NCBI GenBank assembly: GCA_003996215.1
Contig: QJPP01000275.1
Coordinates: forward strand, 186,001 to 250,000
DNA length: 64,000 nucleotides
From: Jaltomata sinuosa
Taxonomy: Eukaryota > Streptophyta > Magnoliopsida > Solanales > Solanaceae
Reading direction: 5' to 3'
Position numbers and translations under genes: made by a program. Position 1 is the first letter of the stretch. Each line of letters opens with the position of its first letter. The notes under the pieces are model-generated. The model did no database searches and was not told the DNA's origin. It worked only from the letters and a program-made list of their open reading frames with translations. Shown here piece after piece: positions 1 to 11,709 of this stretch.

Positions 1-114
1 TACTTGTATATCACTTCCGCATTATTTATATTGTTAAGTGGTTAGTAAAGGAAAGGGGTCTGCCTTGGGGATGGTGGGTGCCCTCACAGCCTAATAAGAT
101 TTTGGATCGTGACA
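1..114 (+). repeat. Probable LTR tail (gypsy-like 3' end)
   Basis: The stretch ends in GGATCGTGACAAAGATGG, which resembles the end of the element C LTR plus its junction (GTCATGACAAAGATGG near 47772-47786). No PBS follows, because the sequence continues GTGGAT rather than TATCAGAGC. It therefore looks like a solo or truncated LTR end that starts outside the window. The assignment rests on one short match. Confidence 0.4.
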
Positions 115-1440
115 AAGATGGTGGATTAATACATGAATATAAACTATTAAAATGAAAAGAAGAATAGAAATAAGGAGAAGGTCGAGAATATTCTTCCATG
201 AAATTTTAAGGGAAGAATACAAAATGACTCGTATATTGCTCTTTGCGATTTTTTGATGTCTTCTATTCTTCTAAGGGGATTCTTATATAGGCCACAAAAG
301 TCGAACCATCATTTTACAGGCTACCCAGTTAGCACTAAAAAGGCTACCTAGTAGCACGTGTCTACGTTCTGACACTTTGCTTGAGGCTGGTTGGGGCACA
401 AGACTCGAGATTGGTTGTTGATATCCCCAAGGGTACGATCATCATCAAGTGTCCAGCTATAAGATGGCTCTCTCAGGGAAGGATCCTGTACGCTGCCCGG
501 TCATGGAGCAACTTTATACAAGCAGGTGTTAAATCACCTCAGGTCGCACCGAGAACAGTCCTTCCCAATTTTCCCTAGTTATAACAAGCATTTCATCGGT
601 CACAATTTTACCACGTGTCATGGTTTGGTTTGTTCCTTTACTAAACACGATTTTTTTCCATACAAGCTGATCGAACCGTACCATTAACACCCCTACCGCT
701 AGTGTACATACTATAAACTCATAACTTAAAATCTATTGTTGAAAACTACATCTTAATAATCGGTATAAGATTTTTTCATTCTGTTAATTAAAATTTGAGT
801 AACAGATAACTATTTACATGTAAATTAATCTGAAAAGGATCTTACGTAATGGTGTTCATACTGTCAATGTTAAATCCTTTAAAAAGATGTCTTTCCTCTA
901 AATTTATTGGAAGTATTTGTTTTATTTCTTTTGCTATATAAAATGTTTTTTCCTCCTACAAACTCATGGTGCCTTCTTTATCTACATCTTTCTTATATCA
1001 AGAATGCATCACCAATCTTTATCTCTTCACTAAATTAGATATCCCTCACCTAAATGAATTCAAAACTTCTATTTATAGAATGCCGTAGGAAGTAATTAAG
1101 TACAATGAATTCCACCAAATTTGGAACTCATAAAAAAGTACCCAACTTATCATAAATACGAACAATCCACTTCGAATTTAATTAAAGTAATGACATAAAA
1201 TTTTAAATTTTAAAGAAATAAAACCTCATGAAGATTTAAACATCTAACTACTTATTGAGTATTCACAGAAAAAATAATGAACCTTAAAAGAAGCAGAATA
1301 TGAAATCTTTTTTGCTATTTTCCCAATTTACCATTTTATTTTCACTGAATCGTAGCTACTACATTTAGATGAGAACAATACGATACTATATTCTTCTTGA
1401 AAATACTAGACAGAGTGGTTCCATGGTGAGACACGGCATC
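115..1440. other. Intergenic, no gene recognised
   Basis: AT-rich sequence upstream of the first hevein-like gene. Short open frames here, for example 381-578, have no recognisable domain or compositional support. Nothing else was identified. Confidence 0.5.
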
Positions 1441-1552
1441 TGAAGTCATATAGGCAGCTCTTCTTGAACTTAACTTTATCCACTTGAAGTCATATAGTTA
1501 TCAATTTTTGAATGCAAATTTGTCATCTTTAGGACATCAGTCACTATATATA
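1441..1552 (+). promoter_or_regulatory. Promoter of hevein-like gene 1
   Basis: A TATATATA box lies at 1545-1552, about 104-111 bp before the ATG, giving an expected 5'UTR of roughly 75-80 nt. The 13-mer TGAAGTCATATAG occurs twice above it (1441-1453 and 1485-1497, 44 bp apart). The same double element is present in the relic copy downstream (2607-2619 and 2654-2666), so it belongs to the ancestral promoter. The TATA context TCACTATA.ATA.CA.TTAT is also shared with gene 2. Function of the 13-mer is unknown. Confidence 0.65.
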
Positions 1553-1655
1553 CCATTATTCATGCTTCCATTTTAATTCAAACCATAAGCAATTACTCAT
1601 CCGAAGAAAAAAGAAACTGATCAGAAAGAAAGAAGCACAAAAGGAAGGAAAAACA

Positions 1656-1904
1656 ATGAAATTTCAGGTGGTTATTTTGATGATTTTGGCCTTGTTGCTA
1701 ACCACAACAAGTGCACAACAATGTGGAAGACAAGCTGGAGGGCGTGCCTGTGCCAACGGGTTGTGCTGCAGCCAATACGGGTTCTGCGGCACGACTCGGG
1801 CTTACTGTGGAGTTGGTTGTCAGAGCAATTGCCGCCGTTATGCCACTGGAGAAGGTGAAAATGTTAACAATGATGTTCAGAAGAATAATGGTGGTCCCAA
1901 CTAA
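1656..1904 (+). CDS. Hevein-like antimicrobial peptide precursor (gene 1)
   Basis: An 82-residue secreted peptide. Residues 1-20 form a signal peptide with a hydrophobic core (VVILMILALLL) and a likely cut after TTTSA. The mature part starts QQCGRQAGG. It is a single hevein/chitin-binding type 1 domain with cysteines at 23, 32, 37, 38, 44, 51, 55 and 59. Chitin-contact positions are filled as expected for the family: Ser39, Tyr41, Phe43 and Tyr50. Such peptides bind fungal cell-wall chitin in the apoplast or vacuole. The tail after residue 60 is basic, then Asn/Gly-rich (NNGGPN), possibly a propeptide. The C6-C7 gap is three residues, shorter than the five in rubber hevein. There is no intron. 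The start codon follows an A-rich leader with no upstream ATG after the predicted cap site. Its paralog is at 62921-63157 on the other strand. Confidence 0.93.
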   Translation: MKFQVVILMILALLLTTTSAQQCGRQAGGRACANGLCCSQYGFCGTTRAYCGVGCQSNCRRYATGEGENVNNDVQKNNGGPN

Positions 1905-2016
1905 TGAATGTATGGTACTTCTATATATGATGAGCTTTGAACGTATGGTTTAAGTTCTAAAAAGAATAAGGTATAAGATCAAGTGTTTATGTGTTTAAAA
2001 TATGTTGTAATTTTAG

Positions 2017-2022
2017 AATAAA
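2017..2022 (+). terminator. Polyadenylation signal of gene 1
   Basis: AATAAA lies 113 nt after the stop codon, in the context AGAATAAAGTGAGAG. Gene 2 has AGAATAGAGTGAGAA at the matching place, so the 3'UTRs are homologous. An AAGAATAAGGTAT block about 50-60 nt upstream is also shared by both genes. Confidence 0.7.
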
Positions 2023-2606
2023 GTGAGAGCACGTTATATGACTTTCACTGGGACAAAATTAGTGTCATCTCTTGAACACTATATATGTTACAATTATCTT
2101 TTTTTTTTCTGGGCTTTCTATGTGATATTTATTAATGTTGGTTAAAACAACACCAAAAATGTCCGGAAAGTACTAGAGCTGTTTTTTATATTTGGTATCG
2201 ACGAGGAATTCGCTACTTTAAAATTGATATCCGTTATTCGACTAAGATAATTTAATTACTGGCTCGACTGTCATCTTGTCACCAACGTAACTTCAGGTTT
2301 ATGTATTTTTATCATCTTTTTCCTCTCTCTTTTCCTGATGATTTCATATTTTTTCAATATAATAGGAATATTGAAGAAATGTTTGGCTAAAAGTAAGAAA
2401 TCGTGCTTGTCTTGTTGGTTTATTATTTTTTGGTATTACCCCTTACGTGATTTGATATATATGACATCTGTCAACTATACGTTAGCGAGCTAAAGAATAT
2501 AATAGAACTTTACGGGCATAAAATAACAAAAATCCATTAATTAGAAAGTTGTAGCAAACTTGACATGTTTGTTAAAGAAGCTTTAATTGAAGCTTTTCTT
2601 GTAACG

Positions 2607-2885
2607 TGAAGTCATATAGCCAGCTATGTCTGTTGACTTAAATTTTGTCAAGATGAAGTCACATAGCAAGCAACTCTTAGAATTTAAATTTGTCACAACT
2701 CCCTTTGCATTTCAAATCTATCCTTAGTGAACGCTTAAGCGTTCATAAAAAAAAGAAAAAATAAAAACTATACAATATGATGATATATTTCTATTCTTGT
2801 TCTGTGATTGGTGTTATTGCTAACCACAACAAGTGCATGTGGAAGATAAGTTGGTGGATATAGGGATGGCAAACGCGGTAAAGCA
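2607..2885 (+). pseudogene. Truncated third hevein-like gene with its promoter
   Basis: The paired 13-mers at 2607-2619 and 2654-2666 copy the gene 1 promoter. About 110 bp further, 2777-2860 aligns with the start of the gene 1 coding region. The stretch GCTAACCACAACAAGTGCA is identical to codons for the end of the signal peptide, and TGTGGAAGATAAGTTGGTGG matches the QCGRQAGG region. A deletion of about six bases removes the QQ codons, and the frame is shifted. After about 2860 the match fades into a TAGGGATGGCAA repeat. This is a tandem duplicate, cut off inside the first part of the domain. Cysteines 2-8 are absent. Confidence 0.78.
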
Positions 2886-3174
2886 GAATAAGTGAATTAT
2901 TATTTCCCCAAGTTTTTAACCAGTCTTGCTCATCCGATTTAGCTTTTTTTTTTTTTTTAAAACGAGATCTTTCTATTTTTATTCGCTCCACCCAATGCAA
3001 ACTCAATTGGCCCTGTTCAATTTTTCTTTATTCCTAGCATTTTAAAAATTGAGTTCAATAAGTTAGCTTAAACAAGTAAAAGTTGATAATTTTTCGTCCT
3101 CTGACCAAGATCTTTGATTTTCAACACATTTGCTTCAAACTGCCTGTCCTGCCTCGCCCAGTGCCATCACTGAA
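2861..3174. mobile_element. Possible small inverted-repeat element (MITE-like)
   Basis: The left end reads TAGGGATGGCAAACGCGG and the right end reads CTCGCCCAGTGCCATCACT. These are imperfect inverted complements of each other and resemble GGGATGGCAA-type termini of small plant elements. A target duplication could not be confirmed. The insertion point coincides with the 3' end of the hevein relic. A poly-T run lies at about 2946-2959. Confidence 0.4.
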
Positions 3175-3515
3175 TGGTGAGAAAATATAACGAGACCCTA
3201 AAAGTTTATTCTTGTAGTGAGAATGGTTAAAAGAATATAACGAGACAACATCTTATTCCCTCTACTAACATGGACATGTAAGAAGTGTATGGTTCAACTT
3301 TCAATAGCTAGATTTTCCCCCCTTCTTTCTATTTAGGACACTTGTACACATATTTTTATTTACATTTACCTTTACACAACATATACTTGTATAAATACAT
3401 GTACAATGAAATCAATACAACATCAGAAAATTCTCAAGTTAGTCTCTTCTTTATTTGCTTAACTTTATTTGTAGCTTTTTATTTTCTGCTTCTCTTTCAT
3501 TTTCAGTCTTCTTTA
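3175..3515 (+). mobile_element. Probable Copia 5' LTR (start not defined)
   Basis: Sequence upstream of a Met-tRNA PBS and Copia gag, ending CATTTTCAGTCTTCTT. A TATA-like TGTATAAATA at 3389-3398 would be the LTR promoter. The LTR start could not be fixed because the second copy is not in the window. Two short near-copies of ATATAACGAGAC (3186 and 3234) sit in its left part. Confidence 0.5.
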
Positions 3516-3527
3516 TGGTATCAGAGC
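3516..3527 (+). other. Primer-binding site, Copia element
   Basis: TGGTATCAGAGC is complementary to the 3' end of plant initiator Met-tRNA, the usual primer of this group. It lies 21 nt upstream of the gag-like ATG. Confidence 0.8.
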
Positions 3528-3547
3528 AAGAGTCATTTTCCTTTTCC

Positions 3548-3682
3548 ATGGGAACTACCTATCCTTTGACCTCAGGTTCTATTGGATCCACATCAATGGA
3601 TACCAACAGTGCCTATTTTCTCCATCCCTCAGATTCACTTGGGATGTCTCTTGTGAACTCCATATTTGAAGGTAAAGGATAT
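3548..3682 (+). pseudogene. Copia gag N-terminus, interrupted
   Basis: Forty-five codons starting MGTTYPLTSGS and containing NSAYFLHPSDSLGMSLVNSI. This is the typical N-terminal Copia gag signature (YxLHxSDxPGxxLV) with Ser-Leu where Ser-Pro is usual. The frame runs to EGKGY and is then cut by the LTR of element B at 3683. The rest of the Copia element was not found in the window. Confidence 0.75.
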
Positions 3683-5559
3683 TGTCACGACCTAAACCCA
3701 TTGAGAGTGGCACCCATACTAAATTCCCGATGAGAGAATCAAATAACCAAATAAACTAATCCAACACTTAGCCAAAATTAGGCAACTAAACAATTTCACT
3801 AGTTAAACCAATAATCCATATTTTAAAATGGAAATAAAAACAACCTGCGAAAATGAAATACCCTTAGAACCTGAAAGTCATCATACCAAAACTCTATTAA
3901 ATATATGAAAAAAGGGGATGCAACCCCAAAATAAAATAAAGTCTAAATCCGAACAATGGACCAGAAATAGATGAATAACTCATGGTAGTCCGGAAGATGC
4001 AGTTCACTCTTGAGTTCGGATATCGCCTGACTCACAGCTGAGGTCTCGAAGGAGTCGCTGAAATATGCTCTGTACTCAATAAAAAAAGAACACGTGCAGT
4101 ATCAGTACAAAAAAAAATAGTGTACTGATAGGATCATCGGTCAATCCAAAATGAGAAATATGAAAATATAACTATAACATAGTACAACAAAACAACCATG
4201 GTTCCCTCTCATGCAACTCTAAACCAAATTCATAATCATTTAACCATGTAACCAGTACTACATGAAATTCAGTCACATGAGTCAACAACAATAACAAGTT
4301 AACAAACTATAACCACCAATAAGACTCCAAGTCAACAATCCTGACTCAACAACCATAGAAGTCATGTCCAACTACACAAATAACAGATAACACCGAATCA
4401 TGTCACATCTTGCAAGTAACCCAGACCACCCAAGGATCCATAGGACAACAACTATGACAATTAACATACATTCAGGTTTACACAAGAAATCACCTTAGCA
4501 ATTAAGCATATCAACCCGGTCACTCAAGGACCAACATATATGTCAAATAAACAGTTAAGCCTAGTTCACTCAAGGAACCAATAAATCTAGAACTCATAAT
4601 CTCTGGTTCACTCAAGGAACCGTCACACTCACCAATTTCATATACACACATGCTAAAGGTCTTAGGTTCGCCCACTAGCTATACCCTGCAAGGGAAGAGC
4701 AGTTGTCCATGTACCAAATCCCAGACATCAAGTGTCTGCCAATCTTATATCAACCAATCCAATGGAGATGTCCAAATACTGGTATATTCTACAAATAATG
4801 ACAGATATCAATTCAATCACAATCACAATAAAACAGAACAACACTTATAAAAACCAACAAGCTTTCAATACACTCATTGCATGTGATTAACACCTAGGAT
4901 ATCATTAAGAATCATGTCTTTTTTCCTGAACATGTATTGTGCAAGTAGTACTAGAAACAATTATCATGCACACACAAATCAGATTATTAATTACAATAAC
5001 CATCACCTACCTCAATCAAAGCCTGAAATACTCTACTGAACATGAAATTTTCCTTTTTTGGCAACCTCGACTTGATTGTTGTCTAAAAACAGGAATGTAA
5101 ATATAAAATCAACTCATGACCTAAATATCGTGGATTATAGCCTAATCCCGAACTCTCAGACCAAATTCATGATCATTCCACCCATTGTAGGGCTTTCCCA
5201 CCAATAATTTACCTAAAACCTATCAATTTATAGTTACACTAGCAAATTATAGTCATATAATTATAAATGATCAACTTTTAATCAAAACCCAAAGGTTTTA
5301 CATCCCATTATCACCCTTACACCATAATTTATAATTTAGTTAGGCTAAACCCTCCTCAAGACCTATAACTAGTGATCTCATGAACTAGGACTCTAAATAC
5401 TAGTTAGTGGGGATAAAAGACTTACCTTTACGAAGAATTCTGGTGGAAACTGGTAGAATTTGTCCTAAATTGCCACAACCTTCCTCAAAATGTATTTGTG
5501 AAATAATGAATATTTTTCAGAAAGTTTATGTATTTACAGTAATTTACCCCGCTGTAGTG

Positions 5560-5715
5560 ACCCAATGTATTTATAGCGGCACCGCTGTTGTGGAAGCCTC
5601 CAACTATAATGGGATTGATCGACTTTGACTCTCGCTATAGCAAAAATTATTCTACTATAACGATAGCCTCGTAGCAGCCTACCACCTGCTATAGCAGGTG
5701 CAGTGAGGTAGACAC
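5560..5715. repeat. GCTATAGC inverted-repeat word array in the B LTR
   Basis: Several copies of GCTATAGC-type words separated by 15-40 bp. They include a perfect 18-bp palindrome at 5683-5700 (CACCTGCTATAGCAGGTG). The same vocabulary recurs in the C LTRs and at the right edge of the window. Confidence 0.85.
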
Positions 5716-5930
5716 TCGGGATTTCTCTCAGTTTTGCCTTTTTTTCAATGCATCCTCAAACCATGACATTCTGGACTAACTCTTTTACGAAAGGTTTGAT
5801 ATCAGGAGTTTTACGTTCCCCAATTCACTTTCGAAAAGTTGTATGGATTCCTTATCATCTTAGCTAACATAAAATCAAGATAAATTTTATAACATTTGCC
5901 TAATCTCTTCTCAGATTTATCTAGAACACA

Positions 5931-5935
5931 CCTTG
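5931..5935. repeat. Target-site duplication of A, left copy
   Basis: CCTTG directly before the LTR, matching CCTTG at 14907-14911. Confidence 0.9.
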
Positions 5936-7894
5936 TGTCATGCCCCGAGGCTACCCCCTAGACGTAACATGGGACCCGGGACCACAAGTGTCCCAAGTTA
6001 ACCCTTGGTCATAGTGTACTAAGATATATTTAAGAAAACAAAGCTGAAGCATACATAATGGAGATAGAAATCCACAAACTGAAATGGGATAAAGTCTACA
6101 AAATACCAATCCAGAATACAAACTAGCTATGTCTGAAGCCTCTAAATCTGAAATAGGAGTTGATGGGACAAAACCCCAACTAACTCAGAAATCCAACAGG
6201 AAAGAGCCATAAAAACACTACTCATAACTAAGGTCCTCGGATGATGAGGACTCACTAAGATAGTCCGGATAGCTGGAAGCAACTAGCCACGCGCCTGAGG
6301 AGTAGAACCTGAATCTACATCATAATAGGATGCAACGCAAAATAAACATCAGTACTATAGGATGTACTGAATATGTGAGATATGCATGAGTGTGATAAAA
6401 CATACTTAGAACATAGTTAAAACTGAGTTCATACATCATGAGATAAATCATAAGTCAAGATCATAGTTAAAGCTAAAAACATGAAGTAGAAGAGCATAAA
6501 TCTTAAAAACATTCATACGGGAGTTTCTAATAACCGACATAAACTGTGGTGAGCTACATCGAGTCCAGTGTCATGCACCCACACTGAAAAAGGTTATCCT
6601 AACCCACCAAGTTTAGAACCATCTGAATAGGATCCTATCATGAGCCACAAAGGGTAACCTACAATGGCATGTAGTTCTGGATTTGGGTTATCTGAACCCT
6701 CGTTGCTCGGTGCTAAATACTACTCCCAAATAATACATATAGCTCATATCATACTTGCGGCATATCTGATGCCAAAAATGATCATAACTGATGACATATC
6801 TGATGTCATATCTTTTCGAAAAGCACAGAGACATATATGATGTCATGCACTTTCAGTTCATAAATCTTAAAACTTAGCATACCATGATTCAAAATATACT
6901 TTTCTTTCTAAATTCATGACTTGAAGAATTTGGCATGCAATTTCATTAATACATAAGATCATGTTATCTAAACATGTCAACTTTCTACTTGAAAACATGC
7001 AATTCAATGGAATTATGCTAGAAATCAATTTTAATGCATGTGCTTTTGAAATCGATTAAGGGACTTCAAATAAATCTTAGATTAGCAATGAGAAACCATA
7101 AATTGATGCTCAAAAATTGATTTCATAAGTTTTCCCCAATTTGAATCAAAACCCTAATTTTACAAGTTCATAAATCAAAATAAGAATTCGGGGTTTTGGG
7201 CACAAGGGTGAAAGGAACCCATTGTTGAATACCCACATACCTTAATTGAAGCTAACCCAATTGAAATTGAAAAGAAAATGAGGCTTGAACTTGGAGCTTG
7301 AGACATGGAGAAGAGGAACTCTTTCTTCTTTTGGAATAGAATGACTTAGAATGATAAGAGTTTAGGGTGTTAGGGAATAAAACCCTACTAAAAATGGCCA
7401 AAACGACCTCACTTAGAGGTTAAAGAATAAGGGAAAAGACTAGAATACCCCTGACTTAAAATAAATAGCTGTAGGAAGATTGCTGCCTCACGGGCTGCCC
7501 GACAGGCGTCGTACCCACGACGGCCCATAGGCCAAGGCGTCTGAGGGAAAGTTTGAAATCCTGGGGCGTTGGAGGGTTCTAACGACGTGGTCCCATGGGC
7601 CGTCGCAGCCATGATGCTTGTGGTGACGACGGTCGGAGAAATAAAGGAAGGGAGGGGGGAATCACTGGGGCATTTCGATGGTGGGTTCCCATGGGCCATC
7701 GCATCCATGCTACCTGTCGTGACCACCCGTCAGGCTGGGAGGAACTATGTCCAAGAGACACTAGACACTTCCCCTGGCGCGCTTCACGGCCCGTCGGAGC
7801 TTCGACGCCCGTGGCGGCTGCCCATGGTGTCTAACAGTTGTGGAATTTTTTGGATTCAAGGTTTGTTAGCTGATTCAAATTCCGGGGTGTTATA
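5936..7894 (-). repeat. Element A 3' LTR (left)
   Basis: A 1,959-bp direct repeat of 12949-14906. On the plus strand it starts TGTCATGCCCCGAGG and ends GGGGTGTTATA, where the sister copy ends GGTTGTTACA. The U3 word array lies at about 7480-7830. Confidence 0.92.
7480..7830. repeat. CCCATGGG/CGTCG word array in the A LTR
   Basis: GC-rich island in an AT-rich LTR. Perfect CCCATGGG palindromes lie at 7592-7599 and 7688-7695. Repeated CCGTCG, CGACGG and GGGCC(A/G)TCGCA words surround them. It overlaps several meaningless open frames. The sister LTR has the same array at about 14480-14850. Confidence 0.82.
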
Positions 7895-7912
7895 ATATCT
7901 CACCCTTGGGAT
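7895..7912 (-). other. Polypurine tract of A
   Basis: On the minus strand CCCAAGGGTGAGATAT lies directly before the 3' LTR. The corresponding tract in F is AAGGGGGAGATAT. Confidence 0.55.
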
Positions 7913-8129
7913 CATTCATCCTCGAATGAAGACTAAGCAAGGAAAATCTAGTGAGAAAATAGCCCAACCCAACAACAAAAACATGAACTTCAAGGTCCAA
8001 CGTGAAAACTGAGCTTTTCAACTTAAAACATGATAGAACTAACTTCAGAAAATATGAATGCATGCTAAGGATCATAAGAGAAACTGATGGGATAGGACCG
8101 GAGGAACATACTGAGGAGAAAACTATTAC

Positions 8130-11100
8130 CTAGGTTGGAATTAGATCGGAAGGAAAGAGATGGGGGTACTTGGCTTTCATGACAACTTCTGCTTCCCAAG
8201 TAGCTCCCTCAACTAGCTGATTTTTCCAAAGGACCTTTACCGAAGTGACTTCTTTGTTTCTCAACCTCCGAATCTAACGATCAAGAATCTCCACGCGAAC
8301 TTTCTCATAAGTAAGGCTATCCTTCACACCCACATCCTCTAAGGGAATAATCAAGGTTGGATCACCAACACACTTCTTCAACAAGGAAATATGGAAAACC
8401 AAATGAACCGCTTCTAATTCCATTGACAAATCCAGCTCATAAGCAACACCACTAACTCTCTTCAGAATCCGATAAGGACCCACATAGTAGGGACTAAGCT
8501 TTTCTTTCTTGCCAAACCTCATCACACCCTTCATGGGTGACACTTTCAGAAATACCCAATCATCAACCTTAAACTCCAACTCCCTTCTCCTTACATCTGT
8601 ATATGATTTTAGTTGACTCTGAGTGGTCTTCAACCTCTCCCTAATGATCTGAACCTTTTCCATAGTCTCATAAACCAAATCTGGACCAATCAAAACTGCC
8701 TCACCTACCTTAAACCAACTAATAGGAGATCTACATCTCTACCCATAAAGTGCCTCATAAGGAGCCATCCGGATGCTAGAATGAAAGCTGTTGTTGTAGG
8801 AAAACTCGATAAGAAGTAAGTGATCATCCCAATTACCTTTGAAATCAATCACACAAGCTCTCAACATATCCTCCAAAGTCTAAATAGTACGCTCTGCCTG
8901 GCCATCCGTCTGAAGGTGAAAAGTTATGCTAAGCTTAACCTGAGTACCAAGACCTTTCTAAAATGACTTTCAAAACTGGGATGTAAGCTGAGTACCCCTA
9001 TCTGAAATTATAGACAATGGAACACCATGCAATTTGACTATCTTCCGTATATAGAGTCTGGCATAATCATCCGCTGAATGTGTAGTCTTAACATCTAAAA
9101 AGTGAGATTACTTAGTTATCCGGTCGACAATCACCCAAATAAAATTATGCTGCCTTCGAGTACGAGACTAACCAGTAATGGATTCCATATTGATCGCTTC
9201 CCATTTCCAAGTAGGAAGATCAATATCCTGAGTTATACCACTCGGTCGCTGATGCTCTACTTTCACTTGTTGATAGTTAGGACAGTTAGCCACAAAACCT
9301 TCTATGTCCCTCTTCATGCCATTCAAACAATATACTTCCCATAGATCATGGTACATCTTTGTGGCACCGGGGTGAATAGAATACCTGGAGCTATGAGCCT
9401 CTATCAAAATCCGCTGTCTCAACCCATCTATGTCAGGAACACACAATCGACCCTGATATCGAAGCACACTATCTCGCCCTTAGGAAAAAACCTCTTCCCT
9501 TTGCTGATGGACTGCACCCTTCAGCTGGTGCGTAATAGGATCACAGTCCTACTTTTATTTCACTTCAGCTAACAAAGAAGATTTGGAACCATTCTGAACA
9601 ATAACTCCACCTTCTGTCGAATCCATAAGGAAAACTCGTAGTCGAGAAAGTCGATGAACATCCTTGGCCAATTCTTTCTTTCTGTCCTCAACTGAAGACA
9701 CACTACCCATGGACAATTTACTAAGTGCATCCGCCACAACATTGGACTTACCCAGATGGTAAAGCACACTCATATCATAATCCTTAAGAAGCTCAAGCCA
9801 TCTTCTTTGACGAAGATTCAATTCCTTTTGAGTGAACACATACTGAAGACTCTTATGATCGGTGAATACATCCACATAAACCCCATACAATTAGTGTCTC
9901 CAAATATTCAAAGCAAAAACCACAACCGCTAACTCAAGATCATAAGTAGGGTAGTTCTTCTCATGAATCTTAAGCTGTCTAGAAGCATAAGCAATCACCT
10001 TGCCGCGCTGCATCAACACATAACCCAAACCAATTCTAGAAGCATCACAATACACAACAAAGTTATTTAGGCCCTCGGGTAGAGCCAACACTGGAGATGT
10101 GGTCAGTCTAGGCTTTAATTCCTGAAAGTTCTTCTCACATAGATCAAATCACTAAAATTTAACTTTCTTCTGAGTCAACCGAGTCAAAGGGGCAGCAACG
10201 GAAGAAAACCCTTCTACAAATCTCCTGTAGTAACCAGCCAAACCCAAAAAGCTCCTAATATCAGACAAGAAAATGGGTCTAGGCCAATTCTTTACTGCCT
10301 TAATCTTTTGAGAATCGACTCGAATACCATCTCTAGTCACAATATGACCCAGAAAGGCAACAAACTACATCCAAAACTCGCACTTGCTAAACTTAGAAAA
10401 TAACTGCCGATCCTTGAGAGTTTGCAACACCATTCTCAAATGGTCCGCATGCTCCTCCTAACTCCGAGAATAGATAAGAATATCATCAATGAAAATAATC
10501 AAAAACATATCCAAGTACTACTTGAACACAGGGTTCATCAAATCCATAAAAGCTACGGGAGCATTTGTTAAACCAAAGGACATAACCACAAACTCATAAT
10601 GACCATACTGAGTTCTGAAGGCTATCTTCAAAATATCACACTCTCTAATACGAAGCTGATGATAACCGGATCTAAGGTTAATCTTTGAGAAGGAACTAGC
10701 ACCCTGAAGCTGATCGAACAACTCATCAATCCCTAGGAATGGGATACTTATTCTTGATTGTGACCTTGTTTAATTGATGGTAGTTGATACACATTCTGAG
10801 GGAACCATCTTTCTCTTGAATGAGTAAGACTTGAGCACCCCATAGAGAGATACTGGGTCAAATAAAACCCTTATCAAGGAGGTTTTTCAACTGATCTTTC
10901 AATTCTTTGAGCTCCGCAGGAGCCATTCTATAGGGTGGAATAGAGATAGGATTTTTATCTGGAAGAAGATCTATTCCAAAGTCGATCTCCCGCTCGGGAG
11001 GGACTCTGGGCAAATTTTTGGGAAACACTTCCGGAAACTCATTCACAACAGGAACAGACTGAAGAGATGGGGATTCAGACTCCATGTCCACAACCCGAAC

Positions 11101-11709
11101 TATATGATAAACATAACCCTTAAAAATTATCTTCCTAGACTTAAGATAAGATATGAAATGACCTTTCGAGGATGGGGGACTACCTTTCCACTCTAAAACA
11201 GGTTCATTTGGAAACTTGAAACTGATGACTCGAGTACGATAATCAATTGAAGAATAACAAGCATACAACTAATCTATACCAAGAATAATATCAAAATCAG
11301 TCATTTCTAACTCTACTAGATCCACTTAAGTGACTCTATGGAGGACTGAAATAAAGCAATTTTGGTAGATTCTTTTGGCTAGGACTGACTCACTAATGGG
11401 AGTAGAAACACAAAAGGGTTCTAAAAGCTGATCAGGACAAATCTCAAACTTACAAGCAACGTAAGGGGTCACAAAAGATAAGGAGGCATCGGGATCCAAT
11501 AAAGCATACACATCTATAGAGAAGACTTTTAACATACTAGTAACAACGTATGGTGAACTCTTCTGGTCCTGACGAGAGGACATGACATTAAGGAAGTTCT
11601 AGCGCTGACCACCAAAACTAGAAGCAACACCCTGCTGGGCTGGTCGACTCCCTGATACTGCTAGGGCAGGCTGAGTCCTATTACATCCCTATCCCTTCTT
11701 AGCTGAAGG
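8130..11709 (-). pseudogene. Element A pol: protease, RT, RNase H, integrase, chromodomain
   Basis: The gag-pol frame spans 12738-8130: 4,609 nt, or 1,536 codons plus one base. The extra base is an insertion in the CCC at 10731-10733, within the RT motif KYPIPR-ID. Otherwise the frame is broken only by stop codons. Protease: the LLDPD motif at about 11480 replaces the usual DPG. RT: SKINLRSGYHQLRIRE and SFGLTNAP (10518-10721), with FIDD intact near 10480-10500. RNase H: YCDASRIGLGYVL and TDHKSLQYVF (9555-10091). Integrase: HSSRYSIHPG zinc region with one Cys changed (CPNY), then the DDE core with D, D and E all visible (IVDR, ISDRG, GQAERT). C-terminus: GPY region (8274-8693), then chromodomain NKEVTSVKVLW...ATWEAE at 8160-8276. 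Confidence 0.9.

Larger units (their letters stand above)
3683..5935 (-). mobile_element. Element B 3' LTR, main part (chromovirus, C family)
   Basis: Begins TGTCACGACCTAAACCC, the reverse complement of the C-family LTR end (GGGTCGTGACA). It continues at 14912-15027, where it ends GGATCATTACA, the reverse complement of the C-family LTR start TGTAATGATC. Element A split it, leaving TSD CCTTG. The total is about 2.37 kb. The flank before the LTR is GATAT; the other end of B is lost, so its TSD cannot be tested. It carries the family's GCTATAGC words near 5560-5715. Confidence 0.82.

Noticed and set aside
1711..1953. Alternative 80-codon frame over gene 1
   Set aside because: Shadow of the hevein-like coding region in another frame.
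7409..7895. Overlapping open frames of 60-108 codons on both strands
   Set aside because: They arise from the GC-rich word array of the A LTR and are repeated with changes in the other LTR; no protein signature.
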